Source of the DNA: Bacillota bacterium
Lineage (GTDB): Bacteria > Bacillota > Clostridia > Lachnospirales > Bianqueaceae
Assembly (NCBI GenBank): GCA_017442735.1
Contig: JAFRZE010000018.1
Location: 1-47,395, forward strand
Length of the DNA stretch: 47,395 nucleotides
Reading direction: 5' to 3'
In this document: in pieces, positions 1 to 7,244 of the stretch
Layout: each line of letters starts with the position of its first letter
How positions within the stretch are numbered: position 1 is the first letter of the stretch
Made by a program: the position numbers and the translations under genes
The notes under the pieces: generated by a model
Told to the model about the DNA's origin: nothing
The model's database searches: none
What the model saw: the letters and a program-made list of their open reading frames with translations, nothing else

Positions 1-148
1 CTTTCGTGCGGACGCGAAGTCCAAGGAGGCATCCGTCCAAACCAATGCCACTACATTCTAACAGCTTAAGCAACAAGATGGCTATACCCCCAGCTGGTTG
101 TCGGGGTGTATGACCACTACATCTTTATATTAGGAGGGAGGTTATAGC
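1..148. other. Unassigned left edge with hairpin
   Basis: No gene could be assigned here. Two plus-strand frames enter from the window edge and stop at 59-61 and 67-69; either could be the C-terminus of a truncated protein. Downstream, ACCCC and GGGGT arms flank a 12-nt loop (about 95-117), followed by a T/A-rich stretch and a GGAGGGAGG run just before the cysK stop. A protein end followed by a hairpin would fit the right end of an IS200/IS605-like element, but I recognise no conserved TnpB motif, so this is only a possibility. The hairpin could also end metY-cysK transcription, though no clear T-run follows on the minus strand. Confidence 0.2.
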
Positions 149-1084
149 TTATACTTCTGTGAAGATCGGGGTGGAATAATACCGGTCACCGCTGTCCGGA
201 AGGAGCGCTACGATGACTTTGCCTTTGTTTTCAGGTCTCTTGGCCAGGGTGATCGCGCCGAAGAGCGCTGCGCCGGAGGAGATGCCTACAGAGATACCCT
301 CCTTCTTTGCCAGTAACCGGGCAGTGGCAAAGGCATCCGCGCCGGGAGCTTTGAAGACTTCATCATAGACCTTGGTGTTCAGTACATCCGGAACGAATCC
401 GGCGCCGATGCCCTGGATCTTGTGAGCCCCGCTTCTGCCTTCGGAAAGGACCGGCGAGTCTTCGGGTTCCAGAGCGACGATTTTGATAGCGGGATTCTTT
501 TCCTTCAGGTATTCACCGGTACCGGTCACGGTACCGCCAGTGCCGACACCCGCGATGAAAATATCGACCTTGCCGTCTGTATCGTTCCAGATCTCGGGCC
601 CTGTCGTTTTTTTATGGATGGCCGGGTTGGCCGGATTCACGAACTGACCGGGAATAAAGCTGTTCGGGATCTCTTTTGCCAGCTCGTCGGCTTTTGCGAT
701 GGCGCCTTTCATACCTTTGGATCCTTCTGTGAGCACGAGCTCCGCGCCATAAGCTTTCAGAATGTTGCGGCGTTCGACGCTCATGGTCTCGGGCATCGTC
801 AGGATGATCCGGTAACCCTTGGCGGCCGCGATGGAAGCAAGGCCGATACCGGTATTGCCGCTGGTCGGCTCGATGATGACCGAGCCTTCCTTCAGGAGGC
901 CTTTTTCTTCCGCATCTTCGATCATCGCCTTGGCGATACGATCTTTGACGGATCCGGCAGGGTTGAAGTATTCCAGCTTGACCAGGATGGTCGCTTCCAG
1001 TCCCAGTTCTTTCTCGATATTTACGACTTCTACTAGCGGAGTGTTGCCGATGAGTCCAAGTGTTCCTTTATAAATGTTAGCCAT
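149..1084 (-). CDS. cysK: Cysteine synthase (O-acetylserine sulfhydrylase)
   Basis: This is a cytoplasmic PLP enzyme that makes cysteine from O-acetylserine and sulfide. The 311-residue protein has the family's usual length. The PLP lysine is near residue 47 in the NPAGSVKDR motif, and the phosphate/substrate loop TSGNTG follows near residue 72. I start it at the ATG at 1084, because AAGGAG lies 7 nt upstream and the protein then begins MANIYKG; an in-frame ATG at 1105 lacks a good site. It lies 37 nt downstream of metY with no visible terminator, so it is probably expressed from the same attenuated, Rrf2-type promoter. In Bacillus, CysK is also the signalling partner of the Rrf2 protein CymR; the Rrf2 gene 3.4 kb away makes that plausible here (inference). 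Confidence 0.95.
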   Translation of the reverse strand: MANIYKGTLGLIGNTPLVEVVNIEKELGLEATILVKLEYFNPAGSVKDRIAKAMIEDAEEKGLLKEGSVIIEPTSGNTGIGLASIAAAKGYRIILTMPETMSVERRNILKAYGAELVLTEGSKGMKGAIAKADELAKEIPNSFIPGQFVNPANPAIHKKTTGPEIWNDTDGKVDIFIAGVGTGGTVTGTGEYLKEKNPAIKIVALEPEDSPVLSEGRSGAHKIQGIGAGFVPDVLNTKVYDEVFKAPGADAFATARLLAKKEGISVGISSGAALFGAITLAKRPENKGKVIVALLPDSGDRYYSTPIFTEV

Positions 1085-1121
1085 GATGATTCTCCTTTTG
1101 GTCATTGTTTGATGTGTTTTT

Positions 1122-2402
1122 TTAGATAGCAGCGAATCCGTTTTCGAGATCCGCGATAATGTCGTCGATATGTTCCGTTCCGATGGAGAGACGGATCGTG
1201 TTTTTGCGAATGCCCTGATCCAACAGTTCTTCCTCGGAAAGCTGTGAGTGGGTGGTGGAAGCCGGATGGATCACCAGGCTCTTGACGTCCGCGACATTTG
1301 CGAGGAGCGAGAAGATCTTCAGGTGATCGATGAAAGCCCAGGCTTCTTTCTGCCCACCTTTGATCTCAAAGGTAAAAATCGAAGCGCCGCCGTTCGGGAA
1401 GTATCTTTCATAGAGCGCATGGTCCGGATGATCGGGAAGCGACGGATGGTTGACTTTTTCCACCTTGGGATGGTTCTTCAGGAATTCTACGACCTTCTTC
1501 GTGTTTTTCGCGTGACGCTCGAGGCGGAGCGACAGGGTCTCCACGCCCTGGAGCAGCAGAAAAGCGTTGAAGGGCGAAATACAGGCGCCGGTATCGCGAA
1601 GGAGGATGGCCCGTATGTAGGTCACGAAAGCAGCCGGTCCTACCACATCATAGAAGGAAACGCCGTGGTAGCTGGGGTTAGGAGCGGCGATGTTCGGATA
1701 CTTGCCGCTGGCCTTCCAGTTGAATTTACCGGACTCGACAATGATGCCGCCGAGAGTCGTACCGTGTCCGCCGAGGAACTTGGTGGCCGAGTGGACCACG
1801 ATGTCCGCGCCATGCTCGATAGGACGGATCAGGAAGGGGGTACCGAAGGTGTTGTCCACAACGACCGGGAGACCGTATTTATGTGCGATCTCGGAGATCG
1901 CGTCGATATCGGGGATGTCGCTGTTGGGATTGCCAAGCGTTTCCAGATAGATCGCCCGGGTGTTGTCTTTGATCGCGCCTTCGACTTCAGCGAGGTCGTG
2001 CGCGTCAACGAAAGTGGTTTCGATCCCGTACTGGGGAAGGGTGTGAGCCAACAGGTTGAAGCTGCCGCCGTAGATCGTCTTCTGTGCGACGATGTGACCG
2101 CCATTCGCGGCCAGAGCCTCGATCGTGTAGGAGATCGCCGCGGCGCCGGAAGACACGGCGAGGGCCGCGCTGCCGCCTTCGAGAGCGGCGAGCCTTTTTT
2201 CCAGCACTTCCTGGGTGGAGTTCGTCAGACGACCGTAGATGTTGCCGGGATCGGCAAGTCCAAAACGATCGGCCGCGTGCTGGCTGTTATGGAAAACATA
2301 CGAAGTGGTCTGATAGATTGGAACGGCGCGGGCATCGGTCGCCGGATCGGCCTGTTCCTGTCCTACGTGCAGCTGCAATGTTTCAAATTTGTATTCACTC
2401 AT
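1122..2402 (-). CDS. metY: O-acetylhomoserine sulfhydrylase (Cys/Met metabolism PLP enzyme)
   Basis: This cytoplasmic enzyme converts O-acetylhomoserine and sulfide to homocysteine; some relatives use O-acetylserine. The 426-residue protein matches the MetY branch of the Cys/Met PLP family. It has the YGR motif near residue 56, the substrate segment YGGSFNLL near 111, and the Schiff-base lysine near 208 in [12 protein letters not shown]. The start at 2402 is set by AAAGGA 9 nt upstream and the conserved N-terminus [12 protein letters not shown]. The longer open frame reaching 2567 runs back through the attenuator and is not credible. It is the first enzyme of a metY-cysK operon, behind a Cys/Met leader peptide and terminator and a promoter sharing the nifS operator. 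Confidence 0.93.
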   Translation of the reverse strand: MSEYKFETLQLHVGQEQADPATDARAVPIYQTTSYVFHNSQHAADRFGLADPGNIYGRLTNSTQEVLEKRLAALEGGSAALAVSSGAAAISYTIEALAANGGHIVAQKTIYGGSFNLLAHTLPQYGIETTFVDAHDLAEVEGAIKDNTRAIYLETLGNPNSDIPDIDAISEIAHKYGLPVVVDNTFGTPFLIRPIEHGADIVVHSATKFLGGHGTTLGGIIVESGKFNWKASGKYPNIAAPNPSYHGVSFYDVVGPAAFVTYIRAILLRDTGACISPFNAFLLLQGVETLSLRLERHAKNTKKVVEFLKNHPKVEKVNHPSLPDHPDHALYERYFPNGGASIFTFEIKGGQKEAWAFIDHLKIFSLLANVADVKSLVIHPASTTHSQLSEEELLDQGIRKNTIRLSIGTEHIDDIIADLENGFAAI

Positions 2403-2461
2403 GATTAGATTCCTTTTCTTCATTTTATTTTTGTTGTCCGATCCGGGCGGCTCCGGGCAAC

Positions 2462-2504
2462 AAAAAACCCGGGAACGCGGATTGCTTATGCAATGGCTCC
2501 CGGG
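2462..2504 (-). terminator. Attenuator terminator upstream of metY
   Basis: On the minus strand, arms CCCGGGA and TCCCGGG enclose an inner stem ATTGC-ATAA-GCAAT and are followed directly by six T residues, a standard intrinsic terminator. It lies between a short leader ORF and metY, so it would abort transcription before the enzyme genes. Its 5' arm can pair instead with a segment inside the leader ORF (2566-2576). Confidence 0.88.
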
Positions 2505-2576
2505 CATATGGCTTGAGAATGATGGAGGCGCTATGTCGGACACCCTAACGCCCCAGCCATTTTGCATGCCCGGGAG
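2497..2576 (-). promoter_or_regulatory. Antiterminator hairpin overlapping leader peptide
   Basis: On the minus strand, the leader segment CTCCCGGGCAT (2576-2566) pairs perfectly over 11 bp with ATGCCCGGGAG (2507-2497), which is the 5' arm of the terminator. The pairing continues across a 5-nt bulge with ATGGCT against AGCCAT, giving about 17 bp. The enclosed loop carries a further GGGGCG/CGCCTC stem. The terminator and antiterminator are therefore mutually exclusive. The 5' arm covers leader codons 13-16, just downstream of Cys9 and Met11, where a stalled ribosome would leave it free. Confidence 0.82.
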
Positions 2577-2614
2577 TTAAGCATTCGACACCACATCTGA
2601 GAGTAATAACTCAT
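2531..2614 (-). CDS. Cys/Met-rich attenuator leader peptide
   Basis: This is a 27-codon ORF, too short for routine gene calling. Its ribosome binding site is excellent (AAAAAGGAG, 8 nt before the ATG at 2614) and it stops at TAG (2531-2533). It encodes Cys at 9, 17 and 25, exactly eight residues apart, and Met at 1, 7, 11 and 19. That is seven sulfur amino acids in 27, plus one Trp, far above typical use. It overlaps the antiterminator arm and precedes a T-run terminator in front of metY-cysK. The inferred role is a classical leader peptide: slow decoding of Cys (or Met) codons would favour the antiterminator and switch on sulfur assimilation. I know of no named family for it. Confidence 0.8.
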   Translation of the reverse strand: MSYYSQMWCRMLNSRACKMAGALGCPT

Positions 2615-2671
2615 GATTTCGTCTCCTTTTTAAAGATGAAGATTATGTTTCCTTGTTTTGAGGATGTACCA

Positions 2672-2704
2672 ACTATAACATCATTCACCTACTATGTCAA
2701 TGGG
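2672..2704 (-). promoter_or_regulatory. metY-cysK promoter with Rrf2-type operator
   Basis: On the minus strand there is a TTGACA -35 (2700-2695), a 17-nt spacer and a TATAGT -10 (2677-2672). The plus-strand sequence CCTACTATGTCAATGGG (2688-2704) covers the -35. It differs at one position from the nifS promoter operator, so repression by the neighbouring Rrf2 protein is the natural reading. The promoter lies between the nifU stop and the leader ORF. Confidence 0.82.
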
Positions 2705-2727
2705 TAATATTGATCAGTTTTCCTCTT

Positions 2728-3105
2728 CTATTTTCCTGTTCTCTTATGATAATCTTCCAAAGCGGACTGGATCGCTTCCTCCGCCAGGACGCTGCAGTGC
2801 ATCTTGTAGGCCGGCAGGCCGTCCAGCGCTTCCGCGACGGCTTTGTTGGTCAGCTGCATGGCCTCTGATACCGGTTTTCCCTTGATGAGTTCGGTCGCCA
2901 TGGAACTGGAAGCGATCGCGCTGCCGCAGCCGAAGGTCTCGAATTTCACATCCTGGATGATATCATCCTCGATCTTAAGGTACATTTTCATGATATCGCC
3001 GCATTTGGCGTTGCCGACTTCTCCGATCCCGTTCGCGTCCTCGATGACGCCGACATTGCGTGGGTTACGGAAATGATCCATTACTTTTTCACTATATAAT
3101 GCCAT
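2728..3105 (-). CDS. nifU: Fe-S cluster assembly scaffold, NifU/IscU family
   Basis: This cytoplasmic scaffold receives sulfur from the cysteine desulfurase and assembles Fe-S clusters. The 125-residue protein is a single IscU-type domain. Its three ligand cysteines are at residues 35, 60 and 104, and the conserved Asp is at 37 in NAKCGD. It starts at the ATG at 3105, with GAGGAGG upstream that overlaps the nifS stop. nifS ends 11 bp before it, so the two are translated as a pair. The organisation (NifS plus a short NifU plus a separate Rrf2 regulator, without IscA, HscA or HscB) is that of the minimal system common in anaerobic Bacillota. Confidence 0.94.
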   Translation of the reverse strand: MALYSEKVMDHFRNPRNVGVIEDANGIGEVGNAKCGDIMKMYLKIEDDIIQDVKFETFGCGSAIASSSMATELIKGKPVSEAMQLTNKAVAEALDGLPAYKMHCSVLAEEAIQSALEDYHKRTGK

Positions 3106-3116
3106 GAGAAGCCTCC

Positions 3117-4301
3117 TCAAAGAATGAATTTGGATTTGCCTGCGCAAAGATCACGCCAGACAGGGGAGAAGCTGCGCAGATAACGGACGACGTCCTTGAC
3201 GGACTGAATGATATAATCGACCTGTTCCTCGGTGATATCCTCGCCGATGGAAAGCCGAAGGGAACCGTGCGCCACATCGTGTACCCGGCCGATAGCCAGA
3301 AGGACATGCGAGGGATCCAGCGACCCGGATGTACAGGCACTGCCGGAAGAAGCCTGAATGCCTTTGTCATCAAGAAGAAGCAGCAGCGACTCGCCCTCGA
3401 TCCCCTCGAAGCAGAAGTTCACATTGCCGGGCAGACGCTGGCAGGCGTCGCCGTTCAGCGCGGAATGCGGGATCTCATAGAGACCGCAGATGATTTTGTC
3501 GCGCATTTCAATCAGATGCCGGGTGTTTTCCTCCATTTTCGCGTGGATCTCTTTCAGCGCGGTTGCCATCGCCGCGATACCGGCAACGTTTTCTGTCCCG
3601 GCACGCTTGCCGCCTTCCTGCGCGCCGCCCTCGATCAGGTTGGTGACCCGGATGCCTTTTCTTACGTACAGGAAGCCTACGCCTTTCGGACCGTGGAACT
3701 TATGCGCGGAAGAGGAGAGCATGTCGATATTGTCTGCTTTCACATCCACCGGGATATGACCGATCGCCTGGACCGCGTCGGTGTGGAAGAGGACGCCTTT
3801 CTTCCGGCAGATGGCTCCGATCTCGCGGATCGGCTGGATCGTACCGATCTCGTTATTCGCGTACATGATGGTCACCAGACAGGTATCTTCCCGGATCGCC
3901 GCTTCCACCTCTTCCGGTACGATGAGCCCGTCCGAATGAACATCCAGCAGGGTGACCTCAAAACCTTCTTTCTTTAATGCTTCCAGGGCATGCAGGACCG
4001 CGTGGTGCTCAAATGCCGAAGAGATGATATGCATCTTTCCGTTCTTCTTTCCCAGCGCGGCCGCCGTACGGATCGCCTGGTTATCCGCCTCGCTTCCGCC
4101 GGAAGTGAAGATGATCTCTTTGGGTTCAGCGCCAATGACGTTCGCGACATCCGCCCGCGCCTGTTCCAGCACCTCTTTTGCTTTCTGCCCGTGTTCATAC
4201 AGGCTGGAGGGATTGCCCCAGGCCTCTTCGAGCAGGGTGGTCATGGTATGGATCGCTGCCGGACTCATCTTTGTTGTGGCAGCGTTATCAGCATAAATCA
4301 C
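3117..4301 (-). CDS. nifS: Cysteine desulfurase, NifS/IscS family
   Basis: This PLP enzyme removes sulfur from cysteine as an enzyme persulfide and passes it to NifU. The PLP lysine lies in SSSAHKFHGPKG (about residue 201) and the catalytic cysteine in SSGSACTSGS (about 323). The start is ambiguous. A TTG at 4307 is only 3 nt from AAAGGAG, while the GTG at 4301 is 9 nt away and gives the family N-terminus (M)IYADNAATT; I prefer the GTG. It is the first gene of nifS-nifU, behind a strong promoter bearing the Rrf2-type operator. Because it consumes cysteine, joint control with metY-cysK makes physiological sense. Confidence 0.94.
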   Translation of the reverse strand: MIYADNAATTKMSPAAIHTMTTLLEEAWGNPSSLYEHGQKAKEVLEQARADVANVIGAEPKEIIFTSGGSEADNQAIRTAAALGKKNGKMHIISSAFEHHAVLHALEALKKEGFEVTLLDVHSDGLIVPEEVEAAIREDTCLVTIMYANNEIGTIQPIREIGAICRKKGVLFHTDAVQAIGHIPVDVKADNIDMLSSSAHKFHGPKGVGFLYVRKGIRVTNLIEGGAQEGGKRAGTENVAGIAAMATALKEIHAKMEENTRHLIEMRDKIICGLYEIPHSALNGDACQRLPGNVNFCFEGIEGESLLLLLDDKGIQASSGSACTSGSLDPSHVLLAIGRVHDVAHGSLRLSIGEDITEEQVDYIIQSVKDVVRYLRSFSPVWRDLCAGKSKFIL

Positions 4302-4373
4302 AGACAAAATCTCCTTTCAGTGGATCTTGAAACAGCCCCGTATGCGGAGCATGCGGTACCGGCTGCATGATCT

Positions 4374-4406
4374 ATTATAAATCTATTCGCCTACTATGTC
4401 AATAGG
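4374..4406 (-). promoter_or_regulatory. nifSU promoter with Rrf2-type operator
   Basis: This is a near-consensus minus-strand promoter: TTGACA (4402-4397), a 17-nt spacer and TATAAT (4379-4374). The plus-strand sequence CCTACTATGTCAATAGG (4390-4406) is an interrupted dyad (CCTA..TAGG) over the -35, repeated at the metY and Rrf2 promoters. Confidence 0.88.
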
Positions 4407-4436
4407 TAAATATTTCGTTCAGAGGCCATCTTCCTC

Positions 4437-4468
4437 TTGATTTACCCATTTGCCTACTATATAATAGG
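4437..4468 (+). promoter_or_regulatory. Rrf2 regulator promoter with its own operator
   Basis: TTGATT (4437-4442), a 17-nt spacer and TATAAT (4460-4465) form the plus-strand promoter. CCTACTATATAATAGG (4453-4468) overlaps the -10 and matches the operator at the nifS and metY promoters except for its A/T-rich centre, which is 1 nt shorter. Autorepression is inferred. Confidence 0.82.
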
Positions 4469-4503
4469 AAATACCTGCAGAGCTACAGAAAGGCGGTAGA
4501 AAA

Positions 4504-4905
4504 ATGATCTCAACAAGAGGAAGATACGCGATCCGTGTGATGATCGATATGGCGGAAAACAATACTGGCAGCTACATCCCGCTCAAGGATATCGCTGCCA
4601 GACAGGAAATATCAAAGAAATATCTGGAAATCATCGTGAAAGATATGGTAGCCGGCGGCCTGCTCGTCGGCGCGAGCGGCAAGGGCGGCGGATATAAGCT
4701 GTGCCGTGCACCGGAAGAATACAGCGTGGGCGAGATCATCGAACTCATGGAGGGACCGCTCGCTCCGGTCGCCTGTCTCGCAGAAGGCGCGATGCCCTGT
4801 CCGCGCGCGAAGGCCTGTGAGACCCTTCCGCTCTGGGCCGAATATGACAAACTCACCCATGACTTCTTCTACAGCAAGAAGCTCAGCGACCTGATCCATC
4901 AGTAG
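4504..4905 (+). CDS. Rrf2 family regulator of cysteine/Fe-S genes (IscR/CymR-like)
   Basis: This 133-residue winged-helix repressor has the Rrf2 N-terminus MISTRGRYAIRVMIDMA and the recognition segment QEISKKYLEIIVKDM. The glycine-rich wing follows at residues 56-64. Three cysteines at 91, 99 and 105 (C-x7-C-x5-C) sit where IscR holds its [2Fe-2S] cluster, so it may sense Fe-S status; CymR, the Bacillus cysteine regulator, lacks such a set. The gene is divergent from nifS and has its own copy of the shared operator. The three-site regulon (itself, nifSU, metY-cysK) points to combined control of cysteine supply and cysteine consumption. Whether it answers to Fe-S cluster, cysteine or CysK cannot be told from sequence. 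Confidence 0.9.
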   Translation: MISTRGRYAIRVMIDMAENNTGSYIPLKDIAARQEISKKYLEIIVKDMVAGGLLVGASGKGGGYKLCRAPEEYSVGEIIELMEGPLAPVACLAEGAMPCPRAKACETLPLWAEYDKLTHDFFYSKKLSDLIHQ

Positions 4906-4910
4906 AAAAA

Positions 4911-5051
4911 GGGCTTATTCTCATGTTTTTCCTTATCCGCCCCAACCTGTTGGGGCGGATAGTGTATTTTTAAGCCTCCACGCCCAGTACATTTTTGCAT
5001 TTTTGGGCGGCGCATCAACTTGACGAGCTATCTCTTCCAAATCCTGGGCGA
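4911..5051 (+). repeat. 141-bp two-stem dispersed repeat, copy A
   Basis: This starts 5 nt after the Rrf2 stop and matches 47207-47347 at about 88% over 141 positions without gaps. Stem 1 is an 11-bp perfect palindrome, ATCCGCCCCAA/TTGGGGCGGAT, identical in both copies, while its 4-nt loop differs (CCTG here). Stem 2 is CGCCCA/TGGGCG around an identical A/T-rich loop. A T-run after stem 1 suggests it may also end rrf2 transcription. No ORF is credible here. Confidence 0.8.
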
Positions 5052-5270
5052 ATGGAATCGGTTTGCTTCTATCTCGCCCAGGTATTTCGTTGAATGGCAG
5101 CCTCATCTGGGCGAGATGTTTTCTTTAAAGACTATCTTTACCAATCCTCGGATAAGATAGCTCGTCCGGTTGATATCTTATCCAGAAATCGTAGGGAATT
5201 TTGGGTGGCAGGACGATCAAAAATAGCTATACGCCCCAAAAGGCACATTGAATCGCTTCAACACAGAGAA
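5043..5270. repeat. Cluster of interlocking palindromes downstream of copy A
   Basis: There is no gene in this stretch. It holds overlapping inverted repeats: CCTGGGCGA/TCGCCCAGG (5043-5082), ATCTCGCCCAG/CTGGGCGAGAT (5071-5117), GGATAAGATA/TATCTTATCC (5150-5183), and a long-range 12-bp pairing of GACGAGCTATCT (near 5022) with AGATAGCTCGTC (5154-5165). TTTTGGG/CCCAAAA arms follow near 5200-5240. Several arms can pair with more than one partner, so alternative folds are possible. The rest up to 5300 shows nothing else. Confidence 0.6.
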
Positions 5271-5300
5271 TTTCAGCCCCTTCTACATTGATCAGGCTGT

Positions 5301-7115
5301 TTACCGCATGATCTTCAGATAGACGCTGCGGCCGGGCCCGACGGGGATATCGAAAGCGTATTCCGGCGGGGAGGTTCTGGTCCTCGCGCCATCTCCGCGT
5401 TTCTGCGGGCCGGGAAGAAGGACCCCTTGCGTATATTCTCTGCCGCTTTCCAGATCCTGAAGGCCCTTGCACTCACCGCGAACGACGACGCGAAGGGTAG
5501 ACAGCATCGGTCGGAAAGAGTGCAGGCACAGGGTCTGATTATCATAGGTGATCAGGCTGGCCTTCGGTGCGGAGCCAAGGTAAACTTCCTGACCCAGGGA
5601 AAGGATCGCGTTCAGGGTCTGGATGACCTCGGCCGGCAGCTTGTAAAGATCCGCGAAGTTCTCCGGAACGTTCAGGATGAAGAAACGGCCTTTGCCGTAA
5701 TAATCCTCTGTCAGGATGGGGAAGTTGTCCTCCCCCGCGAGCAGCAGGATATCGGCCCAGGTAGCGTTGGTCTTATAGTCCAGCGCCTCGAACATCACCT
5801 TTTCGGCGCCTTTCGCGTAGCGGATGCCGGAATAGTCATAATCGACCCGATCGATCATGTATTCATTTCCCAGGACATGCCGGTGCGTCAGGCGGGTACT
5901 GGTCATCTCCTTAATCCCTTTGTCATAGGTCTCGTGGACAAATCCGACCGTTACGATCGCGTTGCCGCCTTCGCGGACAAAGGCTTCCAGCTTTTCCATG
6001 GCGTCCGGCATACAGGCGGTACGGCTGGTAAATAGTATGGTCGGCGCGTTTTCGGGGAATTCGGGTTTCATCTCCAGTGCGGCGCCGCACATGCCCAGAT
6101 AGCTGACAAGCTGATCCTCGCCGGTGGCGTCGTAGGGCTCCCAAACAGCGGTGCCGACAGGCCCGCTGTTTTGCGCGGTTTCGACAGGCCCGCTGTTTTG
6201 CGCGGTGCCGACAGGCCCGCCTGTCTGATCCAGAAAAGCGTCCACCTTTCGGAGGACAGGATCCATGGACGCCAGGGCCGGATGATGCAGTAGTCCCGGG
6301 AAGTTGAAAAGCGTGAGCTCCTTTGCGCCGCCGAGGAAGCTGAACTCCGCCTGTTCCAGCCAGACACTGATATTGTCGGAAGAGCCGCCCAGGTCGATCC
6401 AGCCGCCGCCGTTACGGCCGGGGACCGTGTTTTCCATCAGGCGCATCAGAGAATAGGATTCATAGCGCTGCAGGTGCTGCGCGGCATAGAACGGCTCGCG
6501 GGTCTCGGTGCCGGTATAGACCATATCGAAAATATCTCTCTGCATCATCGGGACGTAGCCGCACTCATGATAACTTTCATACCAGTTGGGATACTTGATG
6601 ATGAAATTCATCTTCGGATTGATCCGTTTGGCTTCCGCGACCATGATCTCGGAGAACTCTTTCATCTGAGCCTGACGGAAATCCTTCCAGCTCTTCTTGC
6701 CCTTTGCCCGGATACACATTTCACAGCGGCAGGAGGTGAAGAAGAAATCATCGAGGATGATCTCGTCGAAAACGCTGGCCGCGTCACGTACGATATCCAG
6801 ATAGGTCTCCCGGTGACGGGGATCGGTAAAGCAGAAGGTATCGAAGATGTTCGGTTTCTGGATATCATCTACCAGCACCGTCGAAGTGATGCCGCCGGAG
6901 ACCGTCAGACCGTATTCCTCCAGGATGGCTTTGATCTCGCGAAGACGTGCTACCGGCACATCCACGGTAGAACGATGGTTTTCCACATAGATTTTTTTCA
7001 GCGGGACATATTTCAGATACCATTCCACGCTGTCACGGATCTCTTCGTCGGTGACCTTTGCGGTGTAGTAGGCGAACATATAGCTGGCAAGGCTGAAATG
7101 ACGGTATGGCTGCAT
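5301..7115 (-). CDS. Large TIM-barrel glycosidase-like protein, unassigned family
   Basis: This 604-residue cytoplasmic protein has no signal peptide. The first half looks like a (beta/alpha)8 glycoside-hydrolase fold: acidic strand ends such as EIILDDFFF near 119, a CRCEMC cysteine cluster next to it, and a WIDLGGSSDN segment. The second half resembles the glutamine-amidotransferase-like domain found in some beta-galactosidase relatives (LEAFVREGGNAIVTVG). I cannot name the family with confidence. A linker near residues 300-325 contains a GPV(G/E)TAQNS repeat encoded by a 27-bp tandem repeat. The start ATG at 7115 has AGGAGGAG upstream. It is divergent from a sulfatase, so a role in host or plant glycan breakdown is plausible (inference). 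Confidence 0.6.
   Translation of the reverse strand: MQPYRHFSLASYMFAYYTAKVTDEEIRDSVEWYLKYVPLKKIYVENHRSTVDVPVARLREIKAILEEYGLTVSGGITSTVLVDDIQKPNIFDTFCFTDPRHRETYLDIVRDAASVFDEIILDDFFFTSCRCEMCIRAKGKKSWKDFRQAQMKEFSEIMVAEAKRINPKMNFIIKYPNWYESYHECGYVPMMQRDIFDMVYTGTETREPFYAAQHLQRYESYSLMRLMENTVPGRNGGGWIDLGGSSDNISVWLEQAEFSFLGGAKELTLFNFPGLLHHPALASMDPVLRKVDAFLDQTGGPVGTAQNSGPVETAQNSGPVGTAVWEPYDATGEDQLVSYLGMCGAALEMKPEFPENAPTILFTSRTACMPDAMEKLEAFVREGGNAIVTVGFVHETYDKGIKEMTSTRLTHRHVLGNEYMIDRVDYDYSGIRYAKGAEKVMFEALDYKTNATWADILLLAGEDNFPILTEDYYGKGRFFILNVPENFADLYKLPAEVIQTLNAILSLGQEVYLGSAPKASLITYDNQTLCLHSFRPMLSTLRVVVRGECKGLQDLESGREYTQGVLLPGPQKRGDGARTRTSPPEYAFDIPVGPGRSVYLKIMR
6148..6220 (-). repeat. In-frame 27-bp tandem repeat inside a CDS
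   Basis: Units at 6148-6174 and 6175-6201 are identical except for two bases, and a third copies the first 19 bp (6202-6220). Being 27 bp, gain or loss of a unit keeps the frame and only changes the length of the interdomain linker (GPVGTAQNS-type units). Confidence 0.85.
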
Positions 7116-7147
7116 ATGGTTCTCCTCCTGAAAGGTTAAGTGACTAT

Positions 7148-7155
7148 ATTATATC
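7148..7155 (-). promoter_or_regulatory. Extended -10 for the 5301-7115 gene
   Basis: On the minus strand TATAAT (7153-7148) is preceded by TGA, forming an extended -10 (TGnTATAAT). No good -35 is seen at 17 nt, as is usual for extended -10 promoters. Confidence 0.55.
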
Positions 7156-7190
7156 AGAGGATCTGGCAGAGTTCTATTGCTTTTGGCATA

Positions 7191-7219
7191 TTGGCAGGAA
7201 AGGAAAAGAATGATACAAT
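7191..7219 (+). promoter_or_regulatory. Sulfatase-lipoprotein promoter
   Basis: TTGGCA (7191-7196), a 17-nt spacer and TACAAT (7214-7219) lie 25 nt before the sulfatase start. It diverges from the extended -10 of the neighbouring gene. Confidence 0.65.
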
Positions 7220-7244
7220 AAAAAGCACAAATGGGAGGTACTCC

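Noticed and set aside
1-148. Intact IS200/IS605-type element or TnpB end
   Set aside because: Only a short C-terminal frame and a hairpin are in view, without conserved motifs, so the claim cannot be supported from this window.
1248-2408. 386-residue antisense ORF over metY
   Set aside because: It is a shadow of a highly conserved gene and has no RBS or recognisable domain. Other long antisense ORFs (for example 37529-39304 and 40091-41746) are rejected on the same grounds.
2403-2567. N-terminal extension of MetY to 481 residues
   Set aside because: It would translate through the terminator and antiterminator, has no RBS, and does not match the family N-terminus.
2402-2664. SAM (S-box) riboswitch or T-box upstream of metY
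   Set aside because: No S-box core sequence, kink-turn or T-box sequence (TGGNACCGCG-like) is present. The leader ORF with paired arms explains the region better.
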